Positions 9,364 through 18,806 of a stretch of 64,000 nucleotides of DNA are shown piece by piece. A model generated the notes under the pieces. It made no database searches, was not told the DNA's origin, and was given only the letters and a program-made list of their open reading frames with translations. The first letter of the stretch is position 1, and the number at the start of each line of letters is the position of its first letter. This DNA is from Symbiodinium natans (lineage: Eukaryota; Sar; Dinophyceae; Suessiales; Symbiodiniaceae): contig CAJNDS010000535.1 in the NCBI GenBank assembly GCA_905221605.1, positions 748,388 through 812,387 of the forward strand, given 5' to 3'. The position numbers and the translations under genes are program-made.

Positions 9364-10120
9364 GGTTTAGGGTTTAGGGTTTCAGGTTTGGGGTTTGGTT
9401 TTGTGAGCTTGTGAGTTGCAGCTATTCAAGGACCGGGGGGGGGGAAGTAATTGAGATTGAAACCCAGATTTTGCAGGAGTGAGGGTTTAGGATTTCGGGT
9501 GCATGGAATTCGGGTTCAGGGTTTAGGGTACTCAGAACCCAAAACCTTGACAGCCGGATTGAAGCAGCTTTTAAGCGTAAACACGCTTCAAAAAGACACA
9601 TAATTGGGGTTCAGGGTTACGGCTGCTTCATCTAGACCATGTGATAGCCTAAGGTTAACCCTAAACCCTAAGCCGAACCCACATAACCTCTTATGGCAAC
9701 CCAAGGTCCAGCCAAGTCAGTGCACTACTGGAAATCTTACACCCAAACCCCAAACCCCCCAAACCATAAGCCCTGGCCCCTGAGCCACTGAGGAGGGGAT
9801 CCAAGACCGGATTCTTTGCGGCGCGATTTCGGGTTTAGGGTTTAGGGTTTCGGGTTTGGGATATGGGTTTGGGGTTTGAGTTAGCAAGTTAAGGGCTTTT
9901 ATGGGTCTTTGTTTAGGACTCGGGAGGGTTGTGTAGCTTTGTAGGGGGTGATGGGCTTTAGGATTCGGGATCTACGCAAGGGGTGGAGGGTTTGGGCTTT
10001 AAGGAACTTAAGCAGCACCCCTTTTTTTCGGGGGGGGGGGGGTAGGAGGGGCTGGGGTTTGTTTAGAGGTTCCTTAAGTTTGGGAGTTTTGGTTTGGGCG
10101 CTGTTCTTAAGCAAACACCC
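9364..10120. repeat. Telomeric and degenerate G-rich repeats
   Basis: Short TTTAGGG runs (9365-9395, 9835-9880), CCCTAAA runs (9655-9680, 9740-9775) and long stretches of diverged G-rich DNA. No gene seen apart from the duplicated exon end. Confidence 0.6.
9789..9835 (+). pseudogene. Duplicated 3' end of the 9283 exon
   Basis: EEGIQDRILCGAIS here parallels REDIRILRGTIS of the earlier island, and the nucleotides cggattcttygcggcrcgatttcggg plus the following telomeric start match closely. The match includes the exon/tract boundary, so exon end and tract were copied together. Confidence 0.5.
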
Positions 10121-10122
10121 AG

Positions 10123-10189
10123 GCCTGGACATCACGGGGCGAGTGCTGCGAGGCCAGAAGTGCCTGGGGTTTGCGTGGGCACCAGTACG
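10123..10189 (+). CDS. Probable internal exon (unknown)
   Basis: After acacccag one frame reads GLDITGRVLRGQKCLGFAWA then PVR, ending cg|gtttaggg. A compact beta-strand-like pattern suggests a genuine domain fragment. Product unknown. Confidence 0.45.
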
Positions 10190-10814
10190 GTTTAGGGTTT
10201 AGGTTTGATTATCTTCAATATGTCTCTTTAGGAATTCGGGTCGGGCGAAGGGCTTGGGGTTCAGGATTTGGGCGGGTAATTCAGGATTTTGAACGGTTTC
10301 CCTCAGCCTCTTCAGCCTTTGAGCGCGCTCTAGGGTTTAGGGTTTAGGGTTTATAAGGTTTAGGGTTTAGGGTTTAGGGTTGGGTAGTCTGTATCACATT
10401 TCGAGTAGGGATTCTTCGCCGTCTGCGCGGACGATCGTCTTGGTGATTGTTTGGGCTCCTGCATGTGGGTTTTGGAGGTATCCATGGGGCTTCCTGGGTT
10501 TGTAGGGGTTACGCGTCGGCGCACTGAGAGGGCAGATGGAGGATGATGAGGCATCTACAGGGTATCTAAGGAGCCAAAAGGACACGTATGAGGCCTCGAG
10601 CCCAAACCCTTAGGCAAGCTGTAGTCTCCTAACTAGGTACCCATGAACCTCCAAAAGCCCGACTGAAGCCACACAACCTACCCCGTTCTTGCGGTTCATT
10701 GGGCCCCAATCTCCCTGAACTAAACCCTAAACCCTAAACCCTTTTTGAACCCTAAACCCTGAACATTAAACCCTAATAACGCAGGGCACTATATTTATCA
10801 CTTTCGAGCCGAAG

Positions 10815-10883
10815 GCTTGCCACCCAAGCCCATGGCGCTGCGAGGCAACTGGACTTGCGGGCCCCGAGCAGGGCGTGTTTCAG
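10815..10883 (+). CDS. Probable internal exon (unknown)
   Basis: Acceptor-like gccgaag, 23 open codons (ACHPSPWRCEATGLAGPEQG then VFQ), then the good donor cag|gtttct. Phase 0 at both ends. CCCTAAA repeats lie on both sides, so this is an exception to the usual polarity. Confidence 0.4.
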
Positions 10884-10924
10884 GTTTCTGGGAACCCTAA
10901 ACCCTAAGCCCTAAACCCTAAGCC

Positions 10925-11182
10925 CTGCACGGAGCAGTGAGTTTTGCTGACCAGCTTCACCGCCTCCCCGAGCTCGCAGAGCTGCGCCACGATCTGGCGC
11001 GCCAGGCGCGTCTTCCCGGTCCCGGGCATGCCGGAGAGGAGCAGGCTCTTGCCGTTGAGGCAGTGCAGAATCGGGTCCTCCGCGCGCTGCCAGCCCGGCG
11101 GCCAGTCCAGGTGGGGCGCCTCGATGCGTTCTGGACGCGGTTGACAAGCTCATGGCAGAAGCCGCGCCGCAGTTGCTCGAGC
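10925..11182 (-). pseudogene. P-loop NTPase fragment with a frame break
   Basis: On the minus strand, 67 codons (11125 to 10925) contain SLLLSGMPGTGKTRLARQIV. GMPGTGKT is a Walker A (P-loop) motif of the GxxGxGKT type, as in AAA and PIF1-like or other helicase-type NTPases, followed by a helix and KLVSKTHCS. The part upstream (LRRGFCHELVNRVQNA, about 11130-11182) continues only in another frame, so one base has been gained or lost, or a splice lies there. No Walker B is present, so this is a fragment: an isolated exon or a decayed mobile-element helicase. CCCTAAA repeats on the low side and TTTAGGG on the high side frame it like the other islands. Confidence 0.6.
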
Positions 11183-11199
11183 CTTGACAGACCTCACGT

Positions 11200-11385
11200 G
11201 GTTTAGGGTTTAGGGTTACGGGTTTAGGGTTAAGGGCTTTAGGGCTTTAGGGTTTAGGGTTTAGGGTTAGGGTTTATTAGGGTTAGGGTTTAGGGTTTAG
11301 GGTTTAGGGTTAGGGTTAGGGTTTAGGGTTTAGGGTTTAGGGTTTTGGGTTTTGGGTTTAGGGTTTAGGGCCGTTTAGGGTTTAG
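11200..11385. repeat. G-strand telomere-like tract
   Basis: TTTAGGG repeats with GTTAGGG hexamers and GGGCTTTA variants for about 185 bp. Confidence 0.9.
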
Positions 11386-11535
11386 GCTTCCTCCGAGGAC
11401 AAACGTGACGTTGATGCCTCGGAGAAGTCCAAGAATTCCAAGCGTCTGAGCAAGGCCTAGAGTCCTAGAGCTCCTCCGGCCTGGCTTGACGCCCTTCACC
11501 TTGACCCCCCCCGAACAAGCAAGTTGTTTTTGCAG

Positions 11536-12345
11536 GTGACGTCCCTGTTTAGCATGGGCGCCCACTTGGCGTTTCTGGCCATGTGGCACACCGCCCTTGA
11601 GCCCTTGGACGCACTGGTGCGGTTTATCAGCCTGGACGACAAGCAGGGAGGGAGCCCTCTGCTCTTGCGCATGGTCTCAGCGTCGTCTCCTTTGAAAGCT
11701 GCTTCGGATCAACTGTGCAGCATGCTGTGCAGCATGCTGTCTTCAGAAACTTCGCCACTGCTGGGCGAGCTCCAGACGTGGGGCCGGAAGTTTGGAAGAG
11801 ACTTTTGGGATGGCAGCGCCGCCAGGCTAGTCAATGAAACACACGGTCTGCTGGCAGACCTGTCCTTGCGCTTTCGGAAATACCAGCACTTCCCGCTACG
11901 TGCATTTGCAGTCTTGGTCGCGGACAGCACGCTTATGGAGCTGCAAGTTTCCATGGAGCTCTTCGCTTTGCCAGACTGCTGTGCCAAGGCTTCTTTGACC
12001 AGGGTCTTGAAAAACAAGATGCGATCTGCTGACGACTTGCGTGAGATGCCACTCAGGGGGAGCTTGGAGGTCTTGTCCAAGATACACCGTGTGACGTCGC
12101 TGAACTGTGAGAGAGACCTTGCTTTGTGCCAACAAATTCGCCGTGGGACAGCTTGGAATGCCTTTTCCATCGAGTTTCTTCAGTTCGAGCGTACCTTGCA
12201 ACGCTGGCGTAAACAGCATGTTGCCAGGGGGGGAGTCGTCAGCGACAAGGTGACGGCAGACAGCATGGCGAGGGCAGGATTGCGCACACGCCGGGTTGTC
12301 AAAAAGATCAAGAAGGAACGCGGCCAACTGGCCTCGTCGCGAACC
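11536..12345 (+). CDS. C-terminal exon of the transposase-like gene
   Basis: Begins after gtttttgcag and is open for about 270 codons. Recognisable stretches are VTSLFSMGAHLAFLAMWHTA near the start, DFWDGSAARLVNETHGLL in the middle and RAGLRTRRVVKKIKKERG at the end. The composition is helical, with a basic C-terminus. It continues the same style of protein as the exon at 7772, and the 2.5-kb gap between them would be an intron loaded with telomeric tracts. The phase with the exon ending at 9006 does not match directly, so a further exon or a different junction is needed. Confidence 0.6.
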
Positions 12346-12641
12346 CCTTTTTGTTCTACCAGAACTTGCAGCTCTCGCTGGCCAAAACAAATGCGCTCTC
12401 AGCCGGCAGGAGTCTTGGCAAGCAGGAGGTCAAGGGGCTGGTCCGTGGCATCAAGCGACAGTGGCGAGATATGACAGATGAAGATCGACGCACTTGGACG
12501 GAGCGTTGGCTGGGTGAGCGGCGACTCCGGTCTGCAAATGCTGAGCAGCCTGTAGCCGCACAACCACGGTGTGTCGGCCGCTTGCGACCAGAGGACAGCC
12601 GATCCGGGCGGAGATCATCGTCGACACAGCAGCAGACCTAG
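12346..12641 (+). CDS. HMG-box-like tail in a shifted frame
   Basis: At the homopolymer aaccccttttt (about 12343-12353) the reading moves from one frame to another and continues LFYQNLQLSLAKTNALSAGR, GLVRGIKRQWRDMTDED, RRTWTERW, then a Ser/Arg/Gln-rich end and a stop. A proline/phenylalanine start, a basic middle and W-(x)n-W spacing resemble an HMG box, though distantly. The frame change is either a sequencing error in the homopolymer or a disabling mutation. Confidence 0.5.
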
Positions 12642-12880
12642 GTCACTCTGGTTTATCTCGCGCAAGTGCTACGGCTGTTGGTTGCTGAAGACTCTAAGTC
12701 AGGCATGTTCGACCCTTCTGAGCCGAGCGTGGATGTCGACACCATTGATGCGCAGGACTGCTTTCAGCGACATCCTGGCCTGTGGGGGGGCGGGGGCAGG
12801 GCGGACACGACAGGCGACCAAGGCCTTATTGGGGTTTAGGGCGCAGCTTTCCCAGGCGGCTATTCGAACCCTGTGAGCCC
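12642..12880 (+). CDS. Possible further coding segment
   Basis: One plus frame contains LLVAEDSKSGMFDPSEPSVD then VDTIDAQDCFQRHPGLWG, an acidic coding-like stretch, before a G-rich run. It may be the true end of the gene above if the stop at 12641 is spliced around. Tentative. Confidence 0.3.
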
Positions 12881-13640
12881 GCCCGTGCGAATTGACGAGA
12901 CCAGCGCAACTGCTGCCCTAGGACTTCCATGTGCAGACGCAGAAATCTCACGGCAGTGAGGTCTCACGCCGCCCCCTCGCCAGCCCAATAATGTCACAAG
13001 TTCAGCTGGCCCTTCCCTCTTCGCCAACGCAATGGCTATGCTCCATGTGCACTTGTGCACACGCTCTGCTGGCCACTTCTCCTCAGGCCTCGTGACGTGT
13101 TCCTGCTTTCTGCTGTTTCAGGTCATACAGACAAGTCTCCGTTGGAGCCGTCAAGCCTTCAGTGGACATCCTAAACCCCGAAACGCTAGAAGCTGCAAAA
13201 AAATCCTGTAAATGCCTCACTATAAAGCATCTAAAGCCAACAACATGCAAGACAACAAGTAAACCTTTAACCCTAAACCCTCAAACTTTAACCCCCAAAA
13301 GAGTGCATCTCTGTGAGTGTGAGATGAGCCCGCGCAAATGCCAAGGACTGCAGCATTGGTGGCTGCAGAGCAAATTTTGGAGGTGGGTGCAGGGTCCCGT
13401 GCATGTTGTGTCAAGAAGTGACGTTTCCAAGCCAACTGAAACTTGAATGTGGTGCCTATCACGTGACACTGTTTCATCGGCCAAAGGCGGCGAGGACCCT
13501 TCAAGAGGGTTGAGGGTGTTTGTGGTTTAGAGCTTTGGGCGAGCTGCGCTGTCAGGAGTACGGTCTAGTGCAGAGACCAGATGTGGTGGCATTGTTTTTG
13601 GGCTTCACGGCGGCATCCTAATTCTGGAACTGGATCGTTT
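12881..13640. other. Mostly unique DNA, no clear gene
   Basis: Largely free of telomeric tracts except a weak CCCTAAA run near 13262-13295. Open frames exist on both strands (up to 94 codons) without motifs or consistent bias. A donor-like or acceptor-like site such as tgctgtttcag at 13120 suggests an intron. Confidence 0.35.
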
Positions 13641-13678
13641 TTCAAGATTGAGGACAACGCATTGCCCCGAGCCTCTCG

Positions 13679-13880
13679 ATGTTTCAAGGCTTAAAGTCTA
13701 CTGTAGATGTCTGCCAATCTCTTGCGCTTGCTGCAGATTCTGAAGTGCCCAGGGAGGCCTTGCTTGTAACAACGGAACAGTCGCTACTCGTTGGCCCCGC
13801 TGGCTCTTGTCGGCGCTGTTCCACACACGTTGTCGACGTCGAACATCGTTGTCACCCCGAGGAGAGGGGGGAGGGGAAGA
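13679..13880 (+). CDS. Weak coding candidate
   Basis: A plus frame includes SLALAADSEVPREALLVTTE followed by QSLLVGPAGSC and a Cys/His-rich RRCSTHVVDVEHRCH. An antisense frame is also open. It is followed directly by TTTAGGG repeats. Unknown, low support. Confidence 0.25.
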
Positions 13881-13901
13881 GGACGGGGTGAATGTCTGCA
13901 C

Positions 13902-14052
13902 GGTTTAGGGTTTAGGGTTTAGGGTTGAGGGTTTAGGGTTTAGGGTTTAGGGTAGGGTTTAGGGTTTAGGGTTTAGGGTAGGGTTTAGGGCTTAGGGCTT
14001 AGGGTTTAGGGTTTAGGGCTTAGGGCTTAGGGCTTAGGGCTTAGGGTTTAGG
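13902..14052. repeat. G-strand telomere-like tract with GGGCTTA block
   Basis: TTTAGGG repeats, then repeated GGGCTTA heptamers near 13990-14045. The point variant has been amplified locally. Confidence 0.9.
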
Positions 14053-14425
14053 TTGCCGTGTTGTTCCTTGCAAGTTTCCTGGCTCCGCCAGCTTTCGCGG
14101 GGCCACTTTTTTTTTTGGGACCACGGAAAAATTTCAGATCGCTGTGGTGATTTGCTTTAATTGCTGGCACACCAGCATGCTCGCTGGTAGATGCATCGGT
14201 GTTAAGGGTATGTGTCGCAAGTACGGCGTTCGATTTCTGCAGCACTGGCAGAACTTGAGCCAAATGCGTGAAGTTGCTTGAATCTCGGAAAGGCGCGGCG
14301 ACTGCCGCGACGCACGTCAATGAGCCCGAAGCATGGAGTTCATGCCCAACAGTCGCGCAGCTGTCGAAGCTGCAACATGCAGTCTCACTGTCATGCACTA
14401 GTGCCATCGCTCCGCGATGCTTCAA
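14048..14425 (-). CDS. Possible C-terminal exon, minus strand
   Basis: A 125-codon minus-strand frame ends with FFRGPKKKSGPAKAGGARKL, a basic tail that could be a nuclear-localisation-like end, and contains a hydrophobic stretch LTCVAAVAAPF. Nothing identifies it, and an overlapping plus frame of 84 codons is also open. Low confidence. Confidence 0.25.
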   Translation of the reverse strand: MKHRGAMALVHDSETACCSFDSCATVGHELHASGSLTCVAAVAAPFRDSSNFTHLAQVLPVLQKSNAVLATHTLNTDASTSEHAGVPAIKANHHSDLKFFRGPKKKSGPAKAGGARKLARNNTAT

Positions 14426-14499
14426 ACAGAGAACGCTGGACCGAAAAAAAGATCCACTTGAGAAGTCAGCTGCTCATGTGGGCTTCGGTCTGGGGCCCT

Positions 14500-14670
14500 G
14501 CCGGGAACCCTTACCCTAAAGCCACTGACTGAACCCTAAAAAAACCCAAAACTCGTTGAACCCTAATCCCAAAAGCCCTTGAACCCTAAACCCTTGAGCC
14601 CTAAAGCCCTTGAACCCTAAACCCTAAAGCTCTAAAACCCTAAACCCCGAAAACCCTAAAGCCCTAAGGA
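14500..14670. repeat. C-strand telomere-like tract, degenerate
   Basis: CCCTAAA with spacer variants such as CCCTTGAACCCTAAA and CCCTAAAG. Confidence 0.75.
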
Positions 14671-14796
14671 CGTTAGGGGTGGCAAAGCCGCAGTCTCGTT
14701 AGCCAGGTGTCTTGAACATCCTCTGGCCAGTGAAATGCCAGCTAAGATAATGGATTTGCACAATCAAAAGTACTTTTACGGCTAGGCGGTGACATT

Positions 14797-14985
14797 GTGG
14801 CTGGGGACCTTAAAACCCAATTGACCCGCATTGCAGTCAGATTGCAAGAGTCTGAAAAGCAAAGTCGCATTCTTGGAAAACTCCATCCATGCAATGAGAT
14901 GATTGACTGCATCCTTGGGCGATCGGCTCTAGTGCCAGGTTTTACTCTGCATACTACGGCAGATATTACGATGGCCATAGTGTAG
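14797..14985 (+). CDS. Weak coding candidate
   Basis: ATG-less plus frame reading LTRIAVRLQESEKQSRILGK, then EMIDCILGRSALVPG, to a stop. It has a mixed charged helix and looks coding, but the antisense is equally open. No family. Confidence 0.25.
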   Translation: MAGDLKTQLTRIAVRLQESEKQSRILGKLHPCNEMIDCILGRSALVPGFTLHTTADITMAIV

Positions 14986-15539
14986 ATTGATCACCGTGTC
15001 GAATGTGACAGTTGACTCTGTTGCAAGGGGACATACACACCAGCCCCCGCGGCACTGCCCAAAGTTTACGTTCGCAAACACGGCCACCCTCCATGAAGCT
15101 ACACCGTAGGTTTTCGGCTTGCAGGCTTCAGAGGCCACAGGGTTTAGGGTTTAGGGTTTCGGGTTTCGGGCTTAGGGTCTAGGGTTTAGGGTGCAGGGTA
15201 CAGGGTTTAGGGTCCCGGAACCAATGATGCAACATAGAAGCCTTCAGAAAGAAGCTGAAAACCCCGAAGCCCCAATCCCTGACACGTAAACGCCGCCAAG
15301 CACGGTTTAGGTTTTGGGGTTTAGGGTTTCCACAAGAAGTAAAGCATCTCAGGAAAGGATTGGCCATGATCCCCTGGGCGGAGCAGTTCCGAACAAAGCT
15401 TTTCTCGTCGCCGCTGCCGCCGAAACTGTTGCTTTTTCAGGTTTAGAATTTGTTTTGGGGTTTCGGTTTAGGGAGTTTCGGGAACCACACTACCTTTGCG
15501 TTCCTGCATGGGGTGGCCTTAAGGGGTATCCTCCAGTTC

Positions 15540-15805
15540 GGTCCCGTCTTCCCTAAACCTTAAACTTACAACCCCCAAACCCCTAAACCCCAGACCCCCA
15601 ACCCTAAACCCCTAAACCCTTATAAACCCTAAACCGCTAAACCCGTAAACCCCTAAACCCCTAAACCCTAAACCCCTAAACCCCTAAACCCCTAGACCCC
15701 TAGACCCCTAGACCCCTAGACCCTAGACCCTAGACCCTAAAGCCTAGCGGCCCCTAAACCCTAAACCCTAAACCCTAAACCCTAAACCCTAAACCCTAAA
15801 CTTCA
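15540..15805. repeat. C-strand tract, octamer-rich
   Basis: About 250 bp of CCCCTAAA and CCCTAAA, with a run of CCCCTAGA and CCCTAGA variants near 15690-15735. Confidence 0.9.
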
Positions 15806-15827
15806 TAGGGGCTTCGGAAACCCCAAG

Positions 15828-15904
15828 AGTCGGCAAAGGCTGCCGGAGATGGGCTCCGTCGCGTTCGCAACACTGCTGTGCGAGGACTCCACCCACTCTG
15901 ACAG
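15828..15904 (+). CDS. Probable internal exon (unknown)
   Basis: Acceptor-like ccccaag, then SRQRLPEMGSVAFATLLCED and STHSD, then the donor ag|gtcgat. CCCTAAA tract before, TTTAGGG tract after. Good amino acid composition; product unknown. Confidence 0.5.
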
Positions 15905-15927
15905 GTCGATGGGTAGGAAAAACAGAG

Positions 15928-16012
15928 TTTAGGGTTTAGGGCTTATAGGGTTTAGGGTTTAGGGTTTAGGGTTTAGGGTTTATATAGGGCTTAGGGTTTA
16001 GGGTTTAGGGCT
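15928..16012. repeat. G-strand telomere-like tract
   Basis: TTTAGGG repeats with a GGGCTTATA insertion; followed by unique DNA and a 20-base C run at 16083-16100. Confidence 0.85.
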
Positions 16013-16117
16013 TGGGCCCCTTGTGCCATTTTAGGTTGTCTGTCAACCCCCCAACACCACCCTCAAACCCAGTTGGGGACAACCCCCCCCCCCCCCCCCC
16101 TCCTCCTCCAATCCCTA

Positions 16118-16206
16118 AAGCCCCAAACCCTAAACCCTAAACCCTAAACCCTAAACCCTAAACCCTAAACCCTAAACCCTAAACCCTAAACCCTAAACCC
16201 TAAACC
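16118..16206. repeat. Near-perfect CCCTAAA array
   Basis: About twelve uninterrupted CCCTAAA heptamers leading straight to the exon-like island at 16220. Confidence 0.95.
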
Positions 16207-16219
16207 CCTCCGACCTCAG

Positions 16220-16314
16220 AGCCCCAGAGGTTCAGCGAGTGGCTGCGCGCACTGGACGTCATGCTGTGGAGCCTCCGGCGCTTTCATGGCGTGGAAGGCG
16301 CTCCCGATAAGGGG
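16220..16314 (+). CDS. Probable internal exon (unknown)
   Basis: After gacctcag one frame reads PQRFSEWLRALDVMLWSLRR then FHGVEGAPDK, and the following tract starts g|gtttaggg. The amphipathic, tryptophan-containing helix pattern strongly suggests protein. No family recognised. Confidence 0.55.
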
Positions 16315-16429
16315 GTTTAGGGTTTAGGGTTTAGGGTTTAGGGTTAAACCCAAAAACCCTAAACCCGAAACAGCCCCACCAAAAGGCAAAGGTAGCCATG
16401 GGAAAGCTCGTCGCAGATTTTCTCGGCCA

Positions 16430-16735
16430 TAAACCCCCAAAACCCTAAACCGTAGGCCCTAAACCCTAGACCCCAAACCCCAAACCCTAAACCCCAAACC
16501 CTACACCCTAAACCGCATCGAAAGTGCTTGTGGCACCTGGGTGTTAATAAGAACCCTTAAAGCCCTAAAAACCCTAAAAGCCCTAAAAACCCCAAAAACC
16601 CTAAAATCCCTAAACCCGAAACCCTTAAAACCCGAAAACCCCAAGACCCAGAACCCTTAAAGCCAAGCCTAAACCCTATAAACCTCAGAAACCCTATAAA
16701 CCCTAAACCCTAAACCCTAAACCCTCAAGCTAGGC
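16430..16735. repeat. C-strand tract with spacer variants
   Basis: CCCTAAA, CCCTAAAAA, CCCGAAA and CCCTTAAA mixtures. No gene. Confidence 0.8.
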
Positions 16736-16799
16736 GACTCTAGCTCGGCGTGAGGAGATTGGGCTTTTGTCAGTTTTGAGTGTATACAGGGTTTAGGGT

Positions 16800-17450
16800 T
16801 TAGGGTTTAGAGTGACAGGTTTTTGGGGTTTTGGCGGTTGCATGCAGGGCTTAGTGACCTAGTGAATTCGAATGGGTCGTTTGGCATAGTTTGCAAGATG
16901 AGTAGCTCTTTTTGTTCTTGACCTCGACCTCGATGGCGCAAGCCGACCCAGGTCGTTCGCCGCCTCCCACACGTCGGAGGTGGGTAGTACCGAGCCCAGG
17001 GCCCCAGCCTAGGGGGTCCCGGACCCCTCACCGCAGCGTGCCCAGGGACCAGGGGGCTGGTAGGCCAGGCAGGGCGGGTGCTCAAAAATCAGTTTTGTTT
17101 TTTCTGCCACCCCCTTTGTGGGCTCTGGCCCCTCTGGGCCCCTCTTCCTGATCTGGCACTGCTGGCCTGCCTGCCTGGCCCCTCTCGCCCTCTGTCTGGC
17201 CCCCTTACCCTGGCCCTGCAATTAGGTGAATAAGTTTTTAGAAGTGGCGTTTTGTCTGAGTTTCGGCCTGAAAGGAATAGGTTTGGGTGGCTTTGCCGCC
17301 TTGGACGGCGTGGGGTGGGAGAAAAGTGTTCGATGGCCCTCCACAATCGGGCCAAAGCTGCTCTTCGCACCTCACGAAGCTGTCGAGCTGGTTCCGAAAC
17401 CTAACCGTCACAGCATCTACGCCCTATCACAGCAAACCCTAATTTAAACC
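16800..17450. other. GC-rich unique region, weak open frames
   Basis: No telomeric repeats. Frames are open on both strands, including a plus frame near 17226-17447 (LPS-free, with GIGLGGFAALDGVGW) and several proline/arginine-rich minus frames. None shows a motif. The repeated ggcctgcctgcctggcccc is low-complexity. Confidence 0.3.
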
Positions 17451-17591
17451 CTCAACCCTAAACCCTAAACCTTAAACCCTAAACCCCTAAGCAACATTTC
17501 TGTTGTGTGGCCAAGGCTTGCGGCTCAGCAAAGCACGCCAGTCAGCTTTCAACGCGTGACCCCCACGCATTAGTTTACAAAGCCCTAAACC

Positions 17592-17722
17592 CTTAAGACC
17601 CTAAGCCTTCAAGCCTTCAAGCCTTCAAGCCTTCAAGCCTTTAACCTTTCAGCCTTTAAGCCTTTAAGCCTTTAAGCCTTGAAGCCTTGAAGCCTTTAAG
17701 CCTCTAGTTTAAGCCTTCAAGC
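17592..17722. repeat. AAGCCTTC octamer satellite
   Basis: About fourteen copies of AAGCCTTC/AAGCCTTT/AAGCCTTG in tandem. It is unrelated in phase to the telomeric heptamer, although AAGCC could derive from a CCCTAAGCC variant. Confidence 0.9.
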
Positions 17723-17997
17723 TTGAGTAGGTGACGACGGACAAGTTCGCCAAGTGGTGCCCTTGCTCGTCCTTTTCCAAGAAGACCCTCGACTCTGTCC
17801 AGACTTTGGCTCATAGGCTCAAATGATATATAGGTCTCAGGGTTTAGGGTTTTTAGCAGCCGAGCGAATATAAACCCTAGGGTTTAGCAGGCCCTCAAGA
17901 CAGCAGGAAGCGTATGTTCTGCCCTATGCTGTAAACCCAAATCCCTAAGCTAAAGCCTAGAACCCCAAACTCTACCCTAACCCTCAGGCCCTTTTTT

Positions 17998-18082
17998 ACT
18001 AACGGCTCCTGAATAAGGATGATAGTACCCCCCCCCTATGATAATCCTTATCCAGGACTGCTAGAACAAGGGGGAGCATCCC
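17998..18082. mobile_element. Short TIR element, family A (diverged copy)
   Basis: Shares the layout taacggctcctgaataaggat ... atccttatccaggactg and the end gggggagcatccc. The left terminus is eroded. Confidence 0.5.
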
Positions 18083-18159
18083 AACTTTGGACCCTACGCG
18101 CCGGAGCCTGAAACCTACGACCCAGCCCGCAAGCCTCACGCCTTTTACAAAACTCGGCA

Positions 18160-18417
18160 TAAGGGTTTAGGGTTTAGAGTTTAGGGTTTAGGGTGTAGGG
18201 TTTAGGGTATGCTGGGTCTTGGAGTACTATACTTGAATACACTTATACCTAAAAAGTATCTCCTTTTTTCCAGGTTCTACTCCGAGGTAGGGATAAGGGT
18301 TTAGAGTTTAGGGTGTAGGGTTTAGGGTATGCTGGATCTTGGAGTACTATACTTGAATACACTTATACCTAAAAAGTATCTCCTTTTTTTTCCAGGTTCT
18401 ACTCCGAGGTAGGGATA
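18160..18417. repeat. Tandem duplication of a 117-bp unit
   Basis: Two copies (about 18185-18296 and 18300-18417) of telomeric repeats plus a unique piece, from tatgctggrtcttggagtac to ttctactccgaggtaggg. They differ by one substitution and the length of a T run. The junction falls in telomeric sequence, so recombination between tracts is a likely cause. Confidence 0.85.
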
Positions 18418-18482
18418 ACACAATGGTCGCCCAGTGGTACCCTTTCGTCCCTTTTCGTGTTTCAAGGTTCCTTGGGCCACCA
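18418..18482. mobile_element. Family C element fragment
   Basis: Carries the family C left end motif gcccagtggtacccttt and ttcaaggttcc; no right end is present. Confidence 0.45.
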
Positions 18483-18661
18483 GGATACAATCAGGTGCTA
18501 AACCTGGAGAAGCCCTTGACAGCCGAGACTCTAACATCCCCTTGAAGCCCTACTACACCTTAAACCCTAAGCCCTAAACCTAAAACGCTAAGCCCCTTAA
18601 CCCTACGCCTTAACCCCTAAACCCTACACCCTAACTAAACCCTAAACCCTAAACCCTGATT

Positions 18662-18775
18662 ATGTCTAAGCCAGTTGCTCTCAAGGAGTTCCACCATGAG
18701 GCTTGGCCACTCTTGGAGCAGAGGCCGGATGGGTCCCTCGAAGCACCGTCGGTCATCTCTGACCCACGCCCCTAA
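18662..18775 (+). CDS. Small ORF, 37 codons, ending in a telomeric tract
   Basis: ATG followed by SKPVALKEFHHEAWPLLEQR then PDGSLEAPSVISDPRP and a TAA that is part of CCCTAAA. It reads like genuine protein. It may be an exon whose donor is hidden, in which case the stop is intronic. Unknown function. Confidence 0.4.
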   Translation: MSKPVALKEFHHEAWPLLEQRPDGSLEAPSVISDPRP

Positions 18776-18806
18776 ACCCTAAACCCTAAACCCTAAACCC
18801 TAAACC

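Noticed and set aside
12346-12520. Confident HMG-box assignment
   Set aside because: Only spacing and composition resemble the family, and the frame is broken; reported as HMG-like.
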